In this document: positions 8,378-17,034 of the stretch, piece by piece
How the letters are laid out: every line of letters begins with the position of its first letter
Position numbering within the stretch: the first letter of the stretch is position 1
Made by a program: the position numbers and the translations under genes
Origin: Gammaproteobacteria bacterium
Lineage (GTDB): Bacteria; Pseudomonadota; Gammaproteobacteria; Pseudomonadales; Azotimanducaceae
Direction of reading: 5' to 3'
Assembly (NCBI GenBank): GCA_026709365.1
Contig: JAPOTD010000134.1
Span: forward strand, 1 to 32,326
Length of the DNA stretch: 32,326 nt
The notes under the pieces: generated by a model
What the model was told of the DNA's origin: nothing
Database searches by the model: none
Seen by the model: only the letters and a program-made list of their open reading frames with translations

Positions 8378-8404
8378 CGCCTCTCGCCCTCTGGGCGAGA
8401 GGCG
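8378..8404. repeat. REP-like palindrome, copy A
   Basis: The perfect 12-bp stem CGCCTCTCGCCC / GGGCGAGAGGCG has loop TCT. The same stem, one base pair longer and with loop GGA, occurs at 11793-11821, in another intergenic region of this window. Two identical arms with different loops suggest a dispersed REP-like palindrome family and not chance. Confidence 0.65.
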
Positions 8405-8467
8405 CGGGCTGTGAATTTCACTCCCGCCTATCGTAGGATTGGCATATCGATATGCGGGGCAATCAGC

Positions 8468-8902
8468 ATGGGCCGAAGCTGGGCGGTTTTCGTAGGAGCG
8501 ATGGCCGCTGCCGGGTGCAGCGAGCCGCTCGTCACCATTCCCGGCGGCGAACTGGCCGGCGCCGACCGCCAGCCGCCCGATGTCTGGGGTGACGTGCCGG
8601 ACACCATTCAGCTGGAGACCCGTCCCGCGGATCCCTACTCGATCAACATCTGGGGCGTCGGCATCGGCAGCGAACTCTACGTGGCCACCAGCGGCGACGG
8701 CACCACTTGGACGTCGTTCATAGAGAACGACCGCAACGTTCGGGTGCGAATTGATGGCGGCCTGTACCGTCTGCAGGCCGCATTGGTCGAGAACGACGGC
8801 GAACGCGGTCGAGTGGCGCTGGCCTACTCCGACAAGTACGAAGTCGATCCGCATGAGGGTTGGGTGTCGGAGGGCATGATCTTCCGCTTGGAGCGGCCAT
8901 GA
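8468..8902 (+). CDS. Small lipoprotein of unknown function
   Basis: A 144-residue protein with a lipoprotein signal: MGRSW, a short hydrophobic run, and a lipobox ending A-A-G-C with Cys17. The mature part holds the order DTIQLETRP...IWGVGIGSELYVATSG...W...VRVRIDGGLYRL, which parallels the protein at 2678-3193 and resembles DUF2255-like split-barrel proteins. No catalytic residue can be named. The ATG at 8468 was chosen because it gives the signal peptide; the open frame extends upstream through the hairpin region, which is unlikely to be coding. Its stop overlaps the start of the CoA-transferase gene by ATGA, so the two are co-translated. Confidence 0.7.
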   Translation: MGRSWAVFVGAMAAAGCSEPLVTIPGGELAGADRQPPDVWGDVPDTIQLETRPADPYSINIWGVGIGSELYVATSGDGTTWTSFIENDRNVRVRIDGGLYRLQAALVENDGERGRVALAYSDKYEVDPHEGWVSEGMIFRLERP

Positions 8903-10098
8903 CCTACCTGCTGGACGGCCTTCGGGTGATCGACGCCGCATCCTTTCTGGCAGGGCCGGGTGCGGCCACCGTCATGGCCGACTTTGGCGCTGACGTCATC
9001 AAGGTGGAGCCGCCCGGCGGCGACGGCTACCGCAAGCTGGTGGGCAAGCACCCGGTGCCCTATCACTGGCAGCTGACGTCGCGCAACAAACGCAGCATCG
9101 GCCTCGACCTAACCCAAGCGGCCGGCCAGGCGATCCTGCATCGGCTGGCGGCGGACGCGGACGTGGTGCTGACCAACTTCCTGCACGGCCAACTTGAGCG
9201 CTTTTGCATGACCTACGCCGAGTTGAAGGCCATCAACCCGCGCATCATCTTCGCCCAACTGACCGGTTATGGCACCGAGGGTCCCGAGGTGTCCCGCAAG
9301 GGCTTCGACATCACCGCTTGGTGGGCCCGCTCCGGCCTGATGGAGTTCATTCGCGAGCCGGGCCAGACGCCCCAAGGCCCAGCGCCGGGCATGGGCGACC
9401 ACAGCACGGCGATGTGCCTGTTTGGCGCCATCATGACCGGCCTATACAGGCGCGAGCGCACCGGGGAGGGCTGCCAAGTCAGCACGTCGCTTGCCGCCAG
9501 CGGCGCTTGGGCCAACGGCATGGCGCTGCAGGGCGTGATCGCCGGGTTGGACCTGAGCGCCTACAAGCAGGCCAAAGGGCTGCGCAATCCGTTCACCATC
9601 GCCTACCCCACCAAGGATGACCGGTTCGTGGTGCTGGCATTGATCAACACCCAAAGGGAGTGGCCGCAATTGGCCGCTGCGCTGGGCCGTCCGGAATGGC
9701 TGGATGACGAGCGGTTCGTCGATTTCGATGCGCAGATGCGCAATCGCCATGCGCTTAAGGACTTAATCGCCGCCGAAACCTCGCAGCTCACCCAACAGGA
9801 GTTGATGGCGCGGCTCGACGCCCACGAGATCACCTGCGGGGTGGTCGCGCCCATGCGCGACGTGGTTCATGATGAGCAACTCAAGGCGAACGGCGTGATC
9901 CTCCCCACCCAGGATGAGGGCGAGGACTACCGGTTCACGGTCAACTCGCCGGTGTTCGTGGATGGCGAGGCCAAGCGCCCGCCTTCGCGGGCGCCGGACG
10001 TCGGCGCCCACACTTGGGAGGTGATGCGTGAACTGGGCTATTCGGACGACGAGGTGAGCGCCTTGCTCGCCAACGGGGTGGTGGTGGCCAGTCAGTGA
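8899..10098 (+). CDS. Family III (CaiB/BaiF) CoA-transferase
   Basis: A 399-residue enzyme of the formyl-CoA transferase/CaiB family, which moves CoA between carboxylic acids through a covalent aspartyl intermediate. The N-terminal LDGLRVIDAASFLAGP, the FGADVIKVEPPGGD block and GMGDHSTAM with the likely nucleophile Asp167 are all visible. The start at 8899 overlaps the lipoprotein stop (ATGA) and gives the family-typical MTYLLDGLRV N-terminus. The length fits the family. Together with the nearby hydratase and oxidoreductase genes it points to activation of an organic acid as its CoA ester. The substrate is not predictable. Confidence 0.88.
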   Translation: MTYLLDGLRVIDAASFLAGPGAATVMADFGADVIKVEPPGGDGYRKLVGKHPVPYHWQLTSRNKRSIGLDLTQAAGQAILHRLAADADVVLTNFLHGQLERFCMTYAELKAINPRIIFAQLTGYGTEGPEVSRKGFDITAWWARSGLMEFIREPGQTPQGPAPGMGDHSTAMCLFGAIMTGLYRRERTGEGCQVSTSLAASGAWANGMALQGVIAGLDLSAYKQAKGLRNPFTIAYPTKDDRFVVLALINTQREWPQLAAALGRPEWLDDERFVDFDAQMRNRHALKDLIAAETSQLTQQELMARLDAHEITCGVVAPMRDVVHDEQLKANGVILPTQDEGEDYRFTVNSPVFVDGEAKRPPSRAPDVGAHTWEVMRELGYSDDEVSALLANGVVVASQ

Positions 10099-10159
10099 GG
10101 CTTGGCCCGCTGTCCAGCCCCTTGCCCGCTCCGTAGCGTCCTCCCCGCCGGCCGGCAAG

Positions 10160-10175
10160 AGCGCCTCAAGGCGCT
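10160..10175. terminator. Short palindrome between convergent genes, possible terminator
   Basis: The 7-bp stem AGCGCCT / AGGCGCT has a 2-base loop and sits in the 158-base gap between the convergent CoA-transferase and photolyase genes. No T-run follows on either strand, so a terminator role is only suggested by position. The rest of the gap shows nothing else I can name. Confidence 0.3.
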
Positions 10176-10256
10176 GCCGCCCGTTGGAGTGCAGGCTTTT
10201 GCGGGTTCTTTCCGCACTCGCAGCCTCCGACTTTCCTGTGCATGGAGAGGTTGGGC

Positions 10257-11735
10257 CTACGGCATGGACCGGTAGGCGGCCAGTGCTCGCGCGCGGGCGA
10301 CGGCATGGTCAACGATGGGATTTGGGTAGGTGCGCCCCAGCGCGACGCCGGCGTCGTCCAGCACCGCATGGGGCGCTTCCCAGGGGGCGTGGATCCAACG
10401 CGTCGGCAACTTGGCCAGCTCCGGCACGAATCGGCGCACGTAGGCGCCCTCCGGGTCGTGCTTGCGGCCTTGGAGCACCGGATTGAAGATGCGAAAGTAG
10501 GGCGCGGCGTCCGCGCCTGAACCGGCCACCCATTGCCAGCCGGCTGCGTTGTTGGCGAGGTCGGCATCCACCAAGGTGTCCCAGAACCATGCTTCGCCCT
10601 GCGTCCAGTGGATGAGCAGGTGCTTGACCAAAAAGGAAGCGGCGATCATCCGTGCCCGGTTGTGCATCCAGCCGGTCGCCCAGAGCTGGCGCATTCCCGC
10701 ATCCACCATCGGATAGCCCGTCAATCCCCGCTGCCAGGCGGCGAGTCCCTTGGGGTCGTTGCGCCATGGGAAGCCATCGAAGCGGGTGCGCCAGTTGGCC
10801 TCCGGCAGCGCCGGATGGTGGAACAGCAGATGGTGCGCGAACTCCCGCCAGATCAGTTCCGAGAGGAACTTGTCGGCGCTCCGTCCCGTCGCTTCGTCCC
10901 AGATCATGCGCTCATGCACGGCCTGCCAGATCCGGCGCGGGCTGATCTCGCCCCAGTGCAGGTGGGCTGACAGCCCGGAAGTGGCCGCGAGGTCGCAGCG
11001 GTCCCGCCCATCCGCGTACTCCGGCAGCGGGCCGTCGAGAAACTCGCGCAGACGGGATTCGGCGCCCTTGCTGCCTGGGCGCCATGCTGCCCGAAATCCG
11101 CTCGCCCAGTCCGGCGTTGTCGGCAGGAGCTTCCAATCCGCTAGCGTTTCGCTCGCCGGCGGGCTGTTCGGCGCGACCACGCTGTCCGGCGCTTGGGAAG
11201 GTTTCGGGAGCGCGTTCTCGACGCGGGTGCGCAGCGCCCTTTGGAACGGCGTGTACACCCGGTAAGGGCCGCCGGAAGCCGTGTTCACCTCCCAAGGCTC
11301 CGCAAGCAGCGACGCGTTGAAGGAACGCGCTTCGGCGCCGGCCTTGCGAAGCCTCGACTTGAGCGCCGCATCGCGCCGGACCGCGTAGGGTTCGTAGCAG
11401 CGGTTCCAGTACAGGCCGGCGGCGCGCGTCTCCGCCACCAGCTTCGGCAGGACCGCGGCCGCCTCGCCGGCGCGCAGCACAAGCGTCAGCGCATGGCTGG
11501 AGAGCGCATCGGCCAGCGCAGCCAGGCTGTGGTGCAGCCACCAGCGCGACGCGCCGCCCAAGCGCCATTGTCCAGGCGCCAGATCGTCCAGGACATAGAC
11601 CGGAACCACCGGCCTGCCAGTGGCCGCGGCCGCCGCGAAGGCCGGGTTGTCGTCCAGCCGCAGATCCTGGCGAAACCAGACGAGAATCGGTGCTGCGCTG
11701 CCTGGCAATGGAAGCGGATCATCCAACTGGAGCAA
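10257..11735 (-). CDS. phrB: Deoxyribodipyrimidine photo-lyase (class I CPD type)
   Basis: A 492-residue flavoprotein that uses light to split cyclobutane pyrimidine dimers in DNA. The N-terminal Rossmann/antenna domain begins ILVWFRQDLRLDDNPAF. The C-terminal FAD domain has SELIWREFAHHLLFHHP, GYPMVDAGMRQLWATGWMHN (about 353-372) and DADLANNAAGWQWVAGSGAD, the most conserved parts of the photolyase/cryptochrome family. The order and length match class I bacterial enzymes with a folate antenna. The frame opens with a TTG at 11735 after AAGGA; a second TTG 12 bases in has better spacing, so the exact start is uncertain. It converges on the CoA-transferase gene and appears to be a single-gene unit. 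Confidence 0.92.
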   Translation of the reverse strand: MLQLDDPLPLPGSAAPILVWFRQDLRLDDNPAFAAAAATGRPVVPVYVLDDLAPGQWRLGGASRWWLHHSLAALADALSSHALTLVLRAGEAAAVLPKLVAETRAAGLYWNRCYEPYAVRRDAALKSRLRKAGAEARSFNASLLAEPWEVNTASGGPYRVYTPFQRALRTRVENALPKPSQAPDSVVAPNSPPASETLADWKLLPTTPDWASGFRAAWRPGSKGAESRLREFLDGPLPEYADGRDRCDLAATSGLSAHLHWGEISPRRIWQAVHERMIWDEATGRSADKFLSELIWREFAHHLLFHHPALPEANWRTRFDGFPWRNDPKGLAAWQRGLTGYPMVDAGMRQLWATGWMHNRARMIAASFLVKHLLIHWTQGEAWFWDTLVDADLANNAAGWQWVAGSGADAAPYFRIFNPVLQGRKHDPEGAYVRRFVPELAKLPTRWIHAPWEAPHAVLDDAGVALGRTYPNPIVDHAVARARALAAYRSMP

Positions 11736-11792
11736 GCTTCCTTACTGATCGTGTCCCCGGACGATTCTATTCGTGGAGGTTGGTGAAGTCAT

Positions 11793-11821
11793 GCGCCTCT
11801 CGCCCGGAGGGCGAGAGGCGC
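11793..11821. repeat. REP-like palindrome, copy B
   Basis: The perfect 13-bp stem GCGCCTCTCGCCC / GGGCGAGAGGCGC has loop GGA. Its arms contain exactly the 12-bp arms of the palindrome at 8378-8404. It lies in the 155-base divergent spacer between photolyase and the HMG-CoA synthase-like gene. Confidence 0.65.
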
Positions 11822-11890
11822 AGTTGCTTCCTGCGCCATAAGTCAAGTAATATGCCTTTTAGACCATTTGCCATGGAGGCGTTTAGGGTT

Positions 11891-13348
11891 ATGAGCACTT
11901 CACACATCGGCATCAGCGGTTTCGCAGCTTATCTTCCCCCCTATGCAGTCCGTTTGGCGGATTGGTGCGACTGGACCGGAGACGCTTGGGAAAAGGTCAA
12001 GGCGGTCATTGGCACCACGTTCCGCATGAGCGGCCCCAACGAAAACGCCTACACGATGGCGGCCACCGCGGTGCTGCGCTTGATTCGCCAGTACAACGTG
12101 GACCCGCGCAGCATCGGATATCTTGCCTTGGGCACCGAGTCGAGCACCGACAACTCCGCGGGCGCCATCATCATCAAGGGGATGGTGAACGATGCGCTTG
12201 CCGAGCATCGGCTGCCGCAGCTCAGCCGCGCCTGCGAGGTTCCTGAATTCAAGCACGCCTGCCTTGGCGGGGTTTACGCGCTCAAGGCGGCGTTGCGCTA
12301 TCTGGCCGTTGATGGCCGAGGCCGCAAGGCGATCGTCGTCTGCTCCGACATTGCCGAGTACCAACGCTCATCCTCCGGCGAGCCGACCCAGGGCGCCGGT
12401 GCGGTGGCCTTGCTCGTGGAGGAGGACCCGCGCTTGCTCGATGTGGAGCTTGGCGTGTCGGGCTCCTCCTCGGCCTATCGCGGAGTGGACTTCCGCAAGC
12501 CGTTTCAGCGCTTTGCCGAGCAGACCATCGGCCGCTTCGCGCAGCTCAAGGACTTTCCGGTGTTCAACGGCAAGTACTCCACAACCTGTTACATCGACGC
12601 CGTCCTGGGCGCGATGAAAGACCTCTTCCCGCGCCTGACCAGCGCCCCCAGCGCCTTCCTAAAGGACGTCAGGGCGGTTTTCCTGCACCGGCCCTACCAG
12701 CGAATGGCGGAGGTTGGCTTGGCCGTCAGCTACCTGCTGTCGCTGACTGCGGGCGGCGCCGCTGACCGTGCGGAGTTGGCCCGCTACGCCGAGTCCTCCG
12801 GGATCGACGGCGAGGCGCTGGCTCAGGAGCTCACCTCCCAGCCTGTTTTGTACGATCTGGTTCGGCAGCAGGACATCAATGCGGAGATCTATCCGCTAGC
12901 CACTCGAGCAGCCCGCTTCCTGCGTCAGCTGCCCGTGTTCGGCGATCTGATGACCAAGCTCGGTGCCGAGAGGATGGGTGAAGTGGGCAACCTCTACACG
13001 GCTTCGCTGCCGGCTTGGATGGCGGCGGGCTTTGAGGAGGCCTCGCAAAAGGCGGTGCCCTTGGCGGGTGAGCGGGTGCTGACGGTTGGCTACGGCAGCG
13101 GCGACGCGGCGGAGGTCATTCCGATGCAGGTGGTGCGGGGCTGGGAGGAGGCTGCCGACAAGATCCAGTTCTCGGCAGCGCTGAGCAACGCCCGGATACT
13201 GGATCGCCGCGAATACGAGATGCTGCATGACCGAAGCGATCTCCCCAATCGGCGGGACGCGGCGGGCGTGTTCTACATTGATCGCGTCGGCGACCGCAGC
13301 AACCGTTTTGACGACCAAGGCGTCGAGTACTACCGTTACCAAGCCTGA
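11891..13348 (+). CDS. HMG-CoA synthase-family protein
   Basis: A 485-residue thiolase-fold enzyme resembling hydroxymethylglutaryl-CoA synthase, which condenses acetyl-CoA with acetoacetyl-CoA. The catalytic trio can be placed by motif: Glu83 in GTESSTD, Cys124 in FKHACLGGVYA, and His266 in FLHRPYQRM. The block VDFRKPF...FPVFNGKYSTTCYIDAV and the C-terminal GNLYTASLPAW and VGYGSGDAAEV also fit HMG-CoA synthase better than FabH. The ATG at 11891 was chosen because GGAGG lies 11 bases upstream; in-frame ATGs further up would read through the palindrome. No other mevalonate-pathway gene is adjacent. A polyketide beta-branching or other ketoacyl-CoA role is possible. Confidence 0.82.
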   Translation: MSTSHIGISGFAAYLPPYAVRLADWCDWTGDAWEKVKAVIGTTFRMSGPNENAYTMAATAVLRLIRQYNVDPRSIGYLALGTESSTDNSAGAIIIKGMVNDALAEHRLPQLSRACEVPEFKHACLGGVYALKAALRYLAVDGRGRKAIVVCSDIAEYQRSSSGEPTQGAGAVALLVEEDPRLLDVELGVSGSSSAYRGVDFRKPFQRFAEQTIGRFAQLKDFPVFNGKYSTTCYIDAVLGAMKDLFPRLTSAPSAFLKDVRAVFLHRPYQRMAEVGLAVSYLLSLTAGGAADRAELARYAESSGIDGEALAQELTSQPVLYDLVRQQDINAEIYPLATRAARFLRQLPVFGDLMTKLGAERMGEVGNLYTASLPAWMAAGFEEASQKAVPLAGERVLTVGYGSGDAAEVIPMQVVRGWEEAADKIQFSAALSNARILDRREYEMLHDRSDLPNRRDAAGVFYIDRVGDRSNRFDDQGVEYYRYQA

Positions 13349-13372
13349 TCGGGGATGTCCTGAGCCAATGGG

Positions 13373-14638
13373 CTAGGCGGCGGGCGCGGCGGCGGCGCTG
13401 CACTGCGGCGGGTTGCCGTTGGACTCGGCCAGCGCCTCCACGGCCCGCCAAGCGCGCATGACATTCCCGCCCAGTATCTTGGCGATGTCCTGCTCGCTGT
13501 AGCCGCGGCCGAGCAGGCCTTGGATCAGGTTGGGATAGGTGGATGCGTCCTTCAGGCCGACGGGCAGGGAGTCGCCCACCCCGTCGTAGTCCGAACCGAC
13601 TCCCACGGCCTCGATGCCAGCCAAGGCCACGGCTCGGTCGAAGTGGTTGAGTGCGTCGTCGAGAGTGGCGTAGGGATAGGGGTTCGCTGACCGGTACTGC
13701 GCCATGAATTCGGCCACCCGTGCGTCCCCCTCGTTGAGTTGCCGGTTGAAGGCGAAGCCCATCGCGGCCTTGCGCTGCCCCGCGCTGTAGGCTATGGCCG
13801 TTGGGGTCAGGAAGACGCTGCCGAAGCTGATTTGAATGACGCCGCCGTTCCTGCCGAGTGCGGCAACCATCTCGTCGCTCATGTTGCGTTCAAAGCCGGG
13901 GGTGAAGTGGCGCAGGGATGAGTGGGAGGCGATCACCGGCGCCCGGCTCAGTTCAATGACCTGCCAGAACGCTTGGTCGGACAGGTGGGAGACGTCGATC
14001 ATCGTGCCCAGCCCGTTCATTTCCGCGACCAGCCGCTTGCCGAAGGGGGATAGGCCCTGCCAACGCTTGAACGAGTCGTAGGAGGAGTCGGAGATGTGGT
14101 TGCTTCTTGAGTGCGCCAAGGTGACGTAGCGAATGCCCCGTTCATGGAAGTGGCGCAGATTGGCGAAGTCCCCGCCGATGGGCCCGCCGTTCTCCATGCC
14201 GAGCGGCAAGGCAACGCGCCCAGTGGCCTTGATGGCCATGAGGTCGTCCGCGCAGGTGGCCAAGGCGAACTTGTCCGGCGCATTGCGGGCAATCCGCTCC
14301 ACGGAGTCGATCAGTTTGTCAGCGAGCGCCGCGGCGCCGCCTTCGGCATCGATTGCGGCGGGTATGTAGATGGACATGAAGGCCGCATCGAGCCCGCCAG
14401 CCTGGGCGCGGGGGTGGTCGAAGTCCCCATCGGCAGTCGGCTTGGAGACATCCTGCCACGTTCGGTGCAGGCGGTAGGGCACATCGATGTGCGTGTCAAC
14501 GATCAACAGTTCGCGCGCCAGCTGCTCGGCACGGTCCGCGCTGCCGGTGCCGCCGTCTTGGGCAAGCGCCGCTTGGGCAAGCGCCAAAACAGGCGCAATG
14601 ACCATGAGTGCCCGCGCTTTTCCCTTGAGTGAATTCAT
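13373..14638 (-). CDS. Secreted M19-family (membrane-type) dipeptidase
   Basis: A 421-residue zinc dipeptidase of peptidase family M19, which cleaves dipeptides and some beta-lactam-like or D-amino-acid substrates. A Sec signal peptide (1-26, ending ALA-Q) places it in the periplasm. Metal-site motifs are visible: DTHIDVP with His50 and Asp52, the bridging Glu in GMENGGPI, VIASHSSLRH, and GSDYDGVG. The ATG at 14638 has GGGAGG 4 bases upstream; the longer frame above it is non-coding. It converges with the HMG-CoA synthase-like gene (24 bases between stops). The C-terminus ends in an Ala/Pro-rich tail. The natural substrate cannot be told. Confidence 0.88.
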   Translation of the reverse strand: MNSLKGKARALMVIAPVLALAQAALAQDGGTGSADRAEQLARELLIVDTHIDVPYRLHRTWQDVSKPTADGDFDHPRAQAGGLDAAFMSIYIPAAIDAEGGAAALADKLIDSVERIARNAPDKFALATCADDLMAIKATGRVALPLGMENGGPIGGDFANLRHFHERGIRYVTLAHSRSNHISDSSYDSFKRWQGLSPFGKRLVAEMNGLGTMIDVSHLSDQAFWQVIELSRAPVIASHSSLRHFTPGFERNMSDEMVAALGRNGGVIQISFGSVFLTPTAIAYSAGQRKAAMGFAFNRQLNEGDARVAEFMAQYRSANPYPYATLDDALNHFDRAVALAGIEAVGVGSDYDGVGDSLPVGLKDASTYPNLIQGLLGRGYSEQDIAKILGGNVMRAWRAVEALAESNGNPPQCSAAAAPAA

Positions 14639-15061
14639 TGCACCTCCCGGCGCTGTTGTTGGAGAATGGGTGGCGGAGCATCCTGATGTTTGCGCGCCGG
14701 TTTGTCCACCTGCCTTGAGCGACCGTGCGCCGAGCGATTCGGGGTCGCGTTTAACGGGACGGCGTGGCCTTGGGCAGTGCGCCCATGCGCCGATTCGGTA
14801 CACCACCTCGTCAGGCGCTGTTGTTGAGCAGGCAAGGGAATCAGCAATTCTCATTTGGCCAGTGACCGCTTAGCCGTAAGGAGGCCCTGACGCTGAAACC
14901 GTCCTGCGGAGCGAGAATTCGAGGGCGGGAGGCCCTCCGAGGGATCCCGCGCCGGAGCGGGCATAACGAACTGAAGGTTCGCGCCCTCGATTGGGTAATG
15001 GAGCGTGGTTTTGATCCGAAATGGGAATCGCTGCAAGGGAACGGGAAAGGCCGCGACTTGC
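14639..15061. other. 423-base non-coding divergent region with inverted repeat
   Basis: This stretch separates the dipeptidase (minus) and pdxH (plus) and should hold both promoters, although I cannot pick clear -35/-10 pairs. The half nearer pdxH has exact 9-bp arms TCGAGGGCG (14919-14927) and CGCCCTCGA (14982-14990) enclosing a GC-rich segment that contains further short palindromes. No gene is supported here. Confidence 0.45.
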
Positions 15062-15760
15062 ATGGCTGAGAAGAATGCAGTTGCCCCCCAAGCCCGTCCG
15101 GAAGCGACTTCCGGCGTCAGCGGCAACCATAGGTTCCAACGGCGCGACTATGGCGGTGCGGGGCTCAGGCGCGCGGACTTGGCTGAGGATCCGCTCATGC
15201 AGTTCTCCGCGTGGCTGGACGCCGCGATCGCGGACCGCATCGCAGACCCCACGGCCATGGCGCTGGCCACTGTGGGGGCGGACCGGTCGCCGTCAGTGCG
15301 CATCGTGCTGTTGAAGCACTTTGATGCCCAAGGGTTGTGCTGGTACACCGACTACCGCAGCGCCAAAGGCGCTCAGCTTGCGGAAAACCCCCTCGCCTCG
15401 GTTTTGTTCCATTGGCGCGAACAGGATCGCCAAGTGCGCATCAGCGGCTCCGTGCAGCGCTTGTCCGCAACCGAGTCGGACGCCTATTTTGAGTCCCGGC
15501 CGCTGCATAGCCGCTATGCGGCGGCGGCTTCGCTGCAGTCGGCGCCGATCGCCGACCGGCAAGCGCTGGAGCGAGCGGTGCGGACGTTGCGCCTGTCCCG
15601 CGCCCCGGAGGCGCTGACGCGCCCGCCCGAATGGGGCGGCTATCGTCTGCGGCCCGCGGAATACGAGTTCTGGCAGGGCAGGCCGGGACGGCTGCACGAC
15701 CGCTTCCGCTACCGTCAAGACGACGCGGGCCATTGGGGCGTCGCGCGGTTGCAGCCGTAG
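15062..15760 (+). CDS. pdxH: Pyridoxamine/pyridoxine 5'-phosphate oxidase
   Basis: A 232-residue FMN enzyme that oxidises pyridoxine or pyridoxamine 5'-phosphate to pyridoxal 5'-phosphate, the last step of vitamin B6 synthesis and salvage. Family blocks run in order: PSVRIVLLKHFD, WYTDYRSAKGAQLAENP, FHWREQDRQVRISGSV, ESRPLHSRYAAAASLQSAPI, PPEWGGYRLRP, and EFWQGRPGRLHDRFRYR with the C-terminal R-L-x-P. The N-terminus is about 15 residues longer than in E. coli. The ATG at 15062 is used although its ribosome site is weak; a GTG at 15005 is an alternative. It stands alone on its strand. The cysteine desulfurase at 27550 uses PLP, but no specific link is implied. Confidence 0.93.
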   Translation: MAEKNAVAPQARPEATSGVSGNHRFQRRDYGGAGLRRADLAEDPLMQFSAWLDAAIADRIADPTAMALATVGADRSPSVRIVLLKHFDAQGLCWYTDYRSAKGAQLAENPLASVLFHWREQDRQVRISGSVQRLSATESDAYFESRPLHSRYAAAASLQSAPIADRQALERAVRTLRLSRAPEALTRPPEWGGYRLRPAEYEFWQGRPGRLHDRFRYRQDDAGHWGVARLQP

Positions 15761-16024
15761 CTTCCCGCCCACCCATTGACTTGGTGCGGTGACATGAGAT
15801 CGGATGTGTCGGATTTTGGAGGGTGGCCAAACGGGAGTGGCGGCTCAGTTTGGCCCACGTCATCGACGTGGTTCGGTCGAGGGCGGGACGCTCTCGCTCC
15901 AAGGCTCTCGCCTGACTGAGCCACCACCCAAACGGGCGTTGGACGGAGACGACATTGATGCCGCGGTTGCCGTTGGCGAAGGCCGCTCGTTGGCATCGCC
16001 GGACTTGCTGAAGGGAGCACCAAA

Positions 16025-16939
16025 ATGAATGACGTTGAATTCGGCATCGGCCTGCGCGGGTTGGACAACGTGGCAGCCGACGCAAGGGAAGCGGAGGCCT
16101 TGGGCTACGAGTACGTCTGCACTGGCGAGCACGTCTTCTTCCACGGTCCGGTGGGCAACGGGCTGATCGCCCTGGCTGCCGCGGCGGGCGCCACCGAGCG
16201 CATCAGGATGATGTCCACCATCACCTTGGCGCCGCTCTATCCGGCGGCGCTCCTGGCCAAGCAGGTGGCTTCGCTGGATCGGGTCTCCGGGGGGCGCTTC
16301 AGCTTGGGGGTTGGCGTCGGCGGCGAGTTTCCCAAGGAGTTTGAAGCCTGCGGCGTGCCGGTTGGCGAGCGCGGCGCCCGCACCGATGAAAGCCTGGACA
16401 TCCTGGGCCGCCTTTGCCGAGAGGACAACCTGCACTACCAAGGCCGCTTCAACACCTTGAGCGGCGTCACCCTGGGGCCCAAGCCCGTGCAGCAGCCGCA
16501 TCCGCCCATCTGGATATCGGGCCGAAGCGAAGCCGCCATGCGCCGCTGCGCCCGGTTCGGCACCGGTTGGCTCCCCTACATGTACACGCCGGAGAAGCTC
16601 AAGGACAGCATTGGGTGGATCGAGCGCGTTGCGGCGCCCTTGGACCGGCCCGCGCCAGTCAGGCCCGGGCTGTTCATCTTCTTCGCCGTACACGAGGATC
16701 GGGACACCGGCGTCAAGATGGCAGTGGAGCGCCTGTCGTTGCAGTACAACCAGGACTTCTCGGCGTTGGTCGGCAAGTACGCCCTGGCGGGCAGTCCTGA
16801 TGACGTCATCTCCAGGCTTCGGGAGTACATCGACGCCGGCGCGCGCACCATCATGCTCAATTCAGCCTGTCCAAGCGACTACGTGGCGGAGAACGAGCGC
16901 CTGCTGGCAAAGGCCGTGATGCCAGCCCTGCGCGGCTAG
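16025..16939 (+). CDS. LLM-class (luciferase-like) F420/FMN oxidoreductase
   Basis: A 304-residue luciferase-like protein shorter than the one at 5482-6744, closer to the F420-type branch (TIGR03619-like). It shows the TIM-barrel blocks EALGYEYVCTGEHVF, ERIRMMSTITLAPLYP, DRVSGGRFSLGVGVGGEFP, and the signature PKPVQQPHPPIWISGRSE, ending with a LAGSPDDVISRLREY substrate-lid helix. AAGGGAG lies about 9 bases before the ATG. It is a stand-alone gene; the 264 bases upstream carry no supportable ORF. The cofactor (FMN or F420) and substrate cannot be decided here. Confidence 0.85.
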   Translation: MNDVEFGIGLRGLDNVAADAREAEALGYEYVCTGEHVFFHGPVGNGLIALAAAAGATERIRMMSTITLAPLYPAALLAKQVASLDRVSGGRFSLGVGVGGEFPKEFEACGVPVGERGARTDESLDILGRLCREDNLHYQGRFNTLSGVTLGPKPVQQPHPPIWISGRSEAAMRRCARFGTGWLPYMYTPEKLKDSIGWIERVAAPLDRPAPVRPGLFIFFAVHEDRDTGVKMAVERLSLQYNQDFSALVGKYALAGSPDDVISRLREYIDAGARTIMLNSACPSDYVAENERLLAKAVMPALRG

Positions 16940-17034
16940 CCCTCGCGGGTTGACGTCAACGGCCTGCCCATTGGCCGCGAGCCGCTGAGTGGGCTGCCCT
17001 CCGGCGAACCTGCCCTACGGCAAAAGCGGTCGCC

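Noticed and set aside
15860-16693. 277-codon minus-strand open frame
   Set aside because: Antisense to the luciferase-like oxidoreductase at 16025; no family features.
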